Of a stretch of 64,000 nt of DNA, positions 58,131 to 64,000 are shown piece after piece. The stretch comes from Opisthorchis felineus. Taxonomy: Eukaryota > Platyhelminthes > Trematoda > Opisthorchiida > Opisthorchiidae. The notes beneath the pieces were generated by a model, which saw only the letters and a list, made by a program, of their open reading frames with translations, did not search any database and was not told the DNA's origin. Position 1 is the first letter of the stretch, and each line of letters starts with the position of its first letter. A program made the translations under genes and the position numbers. The stretch covers positions 194,123 through 258,122 of the forward strand of contig SJOL01006525.1 in assembly GCA_004794785.1 (NCBI GenBank), written 5' to 3'.

Positions 58131-59637
58131 GCCAATGCATGAATGAAGTTCAAAAAGGGGTGTTGAATTAGTGGGTCATTCCCAATGATGGCGTCCTATT
58201 TTGATATGACGACCAGATGTGCTTAGCTCGTTGCTGTGCTCGATAGTTTTCCATAAGGACATAAGGTTCTTTGCCCTTCCACTGCTTAATGAGACATACT
58301 TTCTCATGGTTGCATCGGAGTTTAGCACCAGCGTTGATTACTACCCGCATCCCATGATAACCAACCACCGTTTTGTGGTTCAAACTTTCAGACAGATGTT
58401 AGGGACAAAAACTATACATCCGTTCACCGCCCTGTGGGTCAAGAATTTGAGTCAAAGGCTCTGGGTGAAACCTCTCAGATGAACCCCCTTCCTCAGCCTG
58501 AGCATCTGTTGGATTCACCCTAAGCTCCTGGGGCGCCAACACCTCTCAAGATGTACTCCACACATTGCAATCAAGCGTTCCTGGAGCAGCTATTCTTCAA
58601 GTGCCACGGACCTAACGCTGAAACAAATCCAAACAGCGCTATGATAAGTTCGAATGGCCCACTGCTCTTTATGATAGTTCTAAAGGCCCGTACTTTGCCG
58701 AACTGATTATTAGTAATCTTTCAAGGAGTTCATTCTTCCACTCAATGTCGACATGTTCGTCTTCAACACGCTCTGCCTTACGCCGAAACCTCCAAACGTA
58801 AACCCTGGTTTTACACATTTAAACTCTCCGGGTGTCAGGAGGTTCGGAAGCAATCGCCGGATGTATACAATTTGTTGGAGCTTCATTCAGCTTCATAACT
58901 AAACGCGCAAAGTAAGTTCCATGAGGTCGTTTCCATGCTATGTTCGCCGGACATCTCGAGATGGGACTACATCAGAGTCTAGGCAGAGGTACGAATGTTG
59001 CAGTACACCAACTAAACGGAAGAGAGAGGAGTGGATCGTTTCCTACCCGAGAAAGGCTAGCATACTGAACAAGCCGGCTATAAGAGCTGACCTGATCGCC
59101 ATGAATGGGTAGGTACCACAGTGGAAAAATGTCCGATTCACTAAGAAATCACCGTTCGCACGGAAACGGACTATACCTTATGCATTCGAAGTCTACCATC
59201 CCGAAAATTTTAGTTTAAAACAAGAACAATTGATTGGCGAACACGCTTTCTTAGGTCTGTCCTTACTGAACAGCAAGTTGATTTAAGGCCATTTCTGTAG
59301 CGGATATAAGTCCAATAAACTGGGGTTGAAATTCCGCCAAAAGTTGTTAAAAACAGGGTACACACAAGCGCATAGCGTGAAAATAGAAAATGCGATCAGA
59401 AAGAAATAAAACCAAAGCTGATGATACGAATACAACAGTTCGCTTGGCCAGGCCAGCGAAAGATTCAAAAAAATTCGTGTGTGTGAAAGACATCGGGTTA
59501 GTGAGGTTACCCGTCTGACGAAATCTGAAAAGTGGACATCTGGACCTGGACAAACAGATGAATAGCAGCTGTAACATGTACCATATCGTTGTCCCAACGC
59601 CACCCAACAGTACTCGATGAGGACTCAAACGACCTAA

Positions 59638-59892
59638 TTAGTCGTCATCGTCATCCGACGGGACAAATATGTCCATTTCCTCCAATAGGGCAGCACCTTC
59701 TCGACTGATGTAGGCTCCAAGACAAATAAAAGGTAGTCCCATGGCCAACGACCGAAGAATCCCGAAACTCATTATTTCCGGTCTTTCACGGAGTGCTCCA
59801 CTGGTTCGGTGGGCCCCAGCATATGCGGTTGAAGACATAAACCTACTAAGTCGAGTTACAGTACCGCAGGACGGCAAGATTCGCATCAGCAT
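59638..59892 (-). CDS. SMDT1: EMRE-like essential MCU regulator, mitochondrial (intronless, 84 aa)
   Basis: EMRE is a small single-pass protein of the mitochondrial inner membrane. It links the uniporter pore MCU to its MICU gatekeepers and is needed for Ca2+ uptake in animals. Seen here: a basic, Ser/Thr-rich N-terminus without acidic residues (about 1-30), typical of a mitochondrial targeting presequence; MSFGILRSLAMGLPF leading into one TM helix (about 43-62) with a small-residue G-x-x-I-S end; then AALLEEMDIFVP and a terminal run of five Asp. The order MSFG-L-R / PF / G-x-x-I-S / AALLEE-x-DIFVP / poly-Asp is the EMRE C-terminal signature. The frame is closed by a TGA a few codons upstream of the ATG, so the ORF is complete in one exon. 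No AATAAA is visible within about 350 bases downstream, so a retrocopy cannot be excluded, but the frame is undamaged. Human EMRE is 107 residues. Confidence 0.88.
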   Translation of the reverse strand: MLMRILPSCGTVTRLSRFMSSTAYAGAHRTSGALRERPEIMSFGILRSLAMGLPFICLGAYISREGAALLEEMDIFVPSDDDDD

Positions 59893-62454
59893 TGAAAACG
59901 ATAACAGCGAAGCGTTGAATCAGAAGGCGGACATCCAATGCTGCGGAGAAAAACAAAAGTGCGGAGGAGGAGAGTAACAAAATATTAGGAGTGCTAAAGT
60001 GATCTCACCTGGACGCAGGCAGAGGACTAAAGTTGTCATCGAGGAAGTCATTTTAGGGGTCCGTTTCAGGAAGTTTACATTAGAACACCTCATTATGATC
60101 AGAGATCGGTGCGTCTTCGTATGGTATGTTTAAATCAGGCACTCAGCTTCCGCAGCGGGATCAACTGCTGCGAGCTAGCTATAAAAACTAGCCGCCGCAC
60201 ATCAATGTACATAAACTGGATTGTGCACATCGAGCTCCACTTTAGGACAGCAGAGAATACCTGTGGCACACAGTTCCATATGGCAAGCTGGGAATCTACT
60301 TCTCACTGTGTTCTGGCACACAGACTAAGCACTTCAAGATAATTCCACTTTTCAATGCCAGAACATTGGTGAATATTTCCGAAGAGGGGGAATACTGAGA
60401 CACTCAATTGCGTCTCGCTTATTAAGCTACCAGCTTGCGCAGAGCCTACGGCAAATCACTGGGAGATTTTTAAACCGCACACTCCGTCTCCCGACCCATG
60501 GTGGATGGATAAGAAGGAAGAAGCATCCAGCGGATTAGGAGATTGATACTAGAAGGCCCTGGTTTCATTTGGTCAAGGAGAGACAGAGGCAAGTGTCACC
60601 GATAGAGAAGTCAGGGGTCAGTAGCCAAGGTAAAAACCCGAGATCCTATCGACTCGGACAGGCGCAAAATAAGTACCATGAGAATACCCGCTCTTCTACA
60701 CTGCTTTTTAGCCGGTATGATAACTTAGGTTGCAATTTTTAAAGCGAAATTATAAACACTGCTGTATTCCTTGGTAGTTTCAAAATTTAGCAGGAATAGA
60801 GATAGCAAGCAACTTCGTAGCAGCCTGCACTCAACTCCGGAGGCGAGTAAAAGGTCCCGTACACTCTGACATCACCTCAGGTATACGCACAAAAAGCAAA
60901 AGTGACGTTGACGTACTTTTTAGGTACACTGTGTTTTAGCAGGAACCCTGATCGACTGAATCACAAGTTCTGCATGATATTGATGGAGACGAAGGCAGTA
61001 GACCAGCAGCAATTAAAACATTGTCCCAGCATAAGAAATACGGTCAATAGTTCCTCTATGCAGTCTCCTCTGATTTGAAAACCCGCTCATTCTTTGTGAG
61101 GCTCGAGCGACGAAGACCGTCAGCACCAATCTGGAAGTTATCAATATCAAGCTAACCCTACGGTGACCGATGCGAATTGAGCGACCCACTATGTTGAAAA
61201 CAGGAGCTTCCGTCATTAGAGGTCCGTTGTTCGGCCCAGATTTTCTGAGGTCGCTTCGCTCCGTAAATGAGGACGTGTATTGTCAGAAACAGTAGCCTTG
61301 CGCAGTTTTCGGAGCCAAACTTCCTGTCTGATCTTAGTTGCCGAAGGTGTCGAGATTTATAGGCCAAGGAAGCTGAGTTGGACAGTCGTTCAAAGTTCAG
61401 GAGGCGAACTGAACTTCTCTATCATGCACCGCACTCATCAAACCAAGTTATGTGAGAGCAGGTCGTCCGTTTTACGTATGGTTTCACTAATGCCAGCTTG
61501 CATTATACAGGACTCCCAAGTTAACTAGAACGGCTTGTGAAATTCTTCGCCCACATGGGCGAAGAGAGGGTGTGTTTTCGTTTCGGAAGTGCACCGGGTT
61601 CATCAAGTTGCCTATTTTCGTGTCCCCTTAACTCAGAAATTTGCGGATATTCCAATATCGGCGGAAACGAGGCGGCGAGACTCAAGCGCTGTCAAGGTGT
61701 TTAAGTAAGAAAGCCAAAAGGTGCATTCACACTCACGCAGCTGAACTCGAAAGATCTTGGCGCCGCGATAACATGAGAAAGTCCGTGACTTTATAGGGGG
61801 ACAGTTTTCCGCAAAAGTGTGGGTATGTTGCTAGCACCTTACCGCGGGACCATACACCCAGCATAGGTGAAGCTCGCTCAAAAAAGTAACCAATCTATTC
61901 AGTTTATCAGCTATAAACCATGTATCATGGGTACATTGGTTCCAGCTGCTACAGTTTCGATCACCAAAAAGTGGAAGAGCATGGGAGATCCAGCCAAGCA
62001 CTGGAGGCGATGGCATGTTCAGTTAAATTGGGAACTGGGTAGCTACGCATTGAAGGTGATAGCTTTGATACACCGGAAACGGGAAGGTGAATATCTATGG
62101 ATAGAAAGTTGAAGAAAGAAAGGGGGCGGAGTAGATAAACCAACATGAAAGTTCACGATGAATGTCTGTGTAGGACTGAGTGAACAAATAAGAAGACGGA
62201 GTGGAATACTAAGTGGAATATCTTCATCAGGTGTAGGTAACAGGATCGATTGCGTATCCTTTCAGTTAGCAGCATTTATCCTTTGCCGCAGCGTCACACA
62301 GCCACTCAGCACAATTGCGCTCATAGCGAAACTGAATAGTTGATTTCTTGGTCTTGCCCGTATGGTGAAATTGGTGAGGAAATATGACTACCTGAGAAAT
62401 GTCAGGGGCTACTTGGAGCGTTTCCCGAGGTGTTGACCATGACCTGAGGTATGG
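59893..62454. other. Intergenic stretch without recognised genes
   Basis: Upstream of the EMRE-like gene. No exon, RNA gene or repeat family seen elsewhere in the window was recognised. The EMRE promoter must lie at its left end, but no motif is evident. Confidence 0.5.
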
Positions 62455-62815
62455 TCCATATGTTAAAGTGCCCAAACACATCCCTCATAAGCCATCGAGA
62501 GGGATCTTGTCCAAGACAGCGGACTCTGCAGATAAACCTATCGACGGTAGCCCATTTCAGAATTTTACTAAGCGCCAGGAATAGAAACCCCTTCCAAACG
62601 AGTCTCTGTTATTACCAAGAGTCAGTTCAAGTCCCCTCAATCTGAACACATTTGCTACTTTCAACATCGAAAAGTGACGGCTGATAATAGAGCATACTCT
62701 AAAGATCTGAAAGGTTTCGACCAGGTCCCCTCTCACCTTGTACCTTTTTAGCGGCAATAGTCCCAGATTTCCATGAAAAACTTTATAGGACAAGCTTTGT
62801 AGGAAATCCCGGAAC
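62455..62815 (-). pseudogene. CR1/Jockey-like LINE reverse transcriptase C-terminal remnant
   Basis: Minus-strand frame 62793-62557 reads LLPLKRYKVRGDLVETFQIF, then LRGLELTLGNNR and a FYSWRLVKFWNGLPS-like end (one stop). This is the order PLxxRR-RGDLI-x-x-[YF]-K-I / RG-x-x-LKL / R-V-x-x-WN-LP of CR1/Jockey polymerase tails. Only this tail is present. Confidence 0.65.
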
Positions 62816-63197
62816 TGTTTTTTTTCAGTTGGTAACTGTGCGAATTAAGAATAGGTGAGTAGGGATACTTTTTGGCGGGAGGATCAACAAGTGGCTTTTA
62901 GGCGTGAGTGGAAGACGCAACTGTCAGCTGAGCGACATCCGTTGGTTTCAAACTTTATTCCTTCTTTGATTGACCGCCGAAGCGCAAGGTGACCTCAGTG
63001 TGATCTTAATCAACATATGTGTCATGACTGAGCTAACTTAACTGCTGCACTCGTACTCATTTAGATCCGCAGTTCTCTACTCTACTGCTTCAACTCATGC
63101 GTTTCCGTTATTCAACGAGTAAAGCGCAAACTGCTCTTCTCAACCCGTCTGTTCTGCGTCCAAACTGGAGCTAAGCACCGAATGCAAGTCTGTAGCC

Positions 63198-63376
63198 GAG
63201 ATGGTTCGGTGGTTAGAGCGCAAATTTAGTGACCGGAAGGTCCGTGGTTCGAACCAGACCTTTGCCTCTCGACTCCCCCCGTCTAGGCTTGGGCAACCTG
63301 GCAGTATCCCAGCCCTCGTGCTTCCTTCTGGAGGCGTGGCAGTTAGGCACCGAAAGGGTGCTACAGCTGAACGATT
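63198..63376 (+). repeat. tRNA-derived SINE family A, full length with perfect TSD
   Basis: The best-preserved copy: box A GAGATGGTTCGGTGGTTAGA, box B GTGGTTCGAACC, complete body and 3' end GCTGAACGATT. It is flanked by TCTGTAGCC at 63189-63197 and 63377-63385, an exact 9-bp target-site duplication, which suggests a relatively recent insertion. Confidence 0.9.
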
Positions 63377-64000
63377 TCTGTAGCCCAAGTTGGTCAGAAC
63401 TCTTGCATGCGGTCTATTTATCTGTCTGGAGACTTGCTGTCCGGAACAAATGAGCATCATGTCTGTTTGATGGGGACTGTGATATTAAGGCACACCCGAC
63501 GATTCTTCATTGAAACAATAGGCACCACCATGGATAATGGAATGTTGCCAAACCGGTGGCTGTTTGAACAAATGTTGCGAATAAACTCTGATAGGATGTG
63601 AACAAATTACGGTCATTCCTAGATAAGTTAGCGTTATCTTGGAAAGTGGCTGCATTGGACAGAAAAAATCCTGTCCAGGAGAACATATTCTATGAAGAGA
63701 CTGGACCTTACCGTGGTGTGACGGTTTGTGTACCTAGGCGACCCATTGAGCTATACTGGGATGTGTCCGTGCGACACTTGCAGAGTCTCTCATACCAGGT
63801 TAGTCAATGGTTAGAGGTCTGACTAACACGGCTTCCTGGTCCTCCAGGTTGGGGGCTGGAACATGTGTGGCGACGTGTTTCGTAAAAATGGTAATGTACT
63901 TGCATTTCCAGCCCAACACCGCTGCCTTGCGGTTAGGCTGGAGAGTGATGGGGCGGTTAGCTCAATCACTGTGCTTGCATCTTGAATTCTTGTTTCTGAG

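Noticed and set aside
63230..63255. Box A/box B pairs as genuine tRNA genes
   Set aside because: Every such pair in the window belongs to SINE family A or B: no acceptor stem pairs around them and the downstream body is shared between copies.

Overview
This window is eukaryotic, gene-poor and repeat-rich, and most likely comes from a parasitic flatworm (trematode/fluke type). The evidence is a four-exon innexin with 7.5-16 kb introns, GT-AG splice sites, many tRNA-derived SINE copies, CA/GT microsatellites, decayed LINE and Ty3/gypsy remnants, and an assembly gap. The innexin looks closest to flatworm innexins as I remember them. No database search was possible, so the species is not determined. 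Nothing prokaryotic is present.

Layout. 1-3221: 5' flank with microsatellites and a small foldback repeat. 3222-43974 (+): one innexin gene, reconstructed by reading splice sites and phases (exons 3222-3534, 19168-19397, 26938-27169, 43394-43974; 451 residues). Its introns hold SINEs, solo LTRs with target-site duplications, a ~640 bp-arm inverted repeat and a 463-base N gap. 43975-59637: intergenic, with a third solo LTR, two opposed fragments of an RTE-like LINE (49.3-51.2 kb), and a decayed Ty3/gypsy element on the minus strand (gag to RNase H, 56.1-53.8 kb) with a tRNA-SINE inserted in it. 59638-59892 (-): a compact intronless ORF whose C-terminus matches EMRE (SMDT1), the essential regulator of the mitochondrial calcium uniporter. 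59893-64000: repeats, a CR1/Jockey-like reverse transcriptase tail on the minus strand and a well-preserved SINE with a perfect 9-bp target-site duplication.

The two host genes are functionally unrelated: the innexin makes gap-junction or hemichannel pores in the plasma membrane, and EMRE works in the mitochondrial inner membrane. Most of the remaining sequence is transposon-derived. The less ordinary signals are (a) the long inverted repeat in innexin intron 1, whose arms are nearly identical at their outer ends and diverged inside, (b) a hammerhead-ribozyme-like core recurring in interspersed repeats with a compensated stem II, and (c) a solo-LTR family defined here by its terminal bases and 5-bp target-site duplications.
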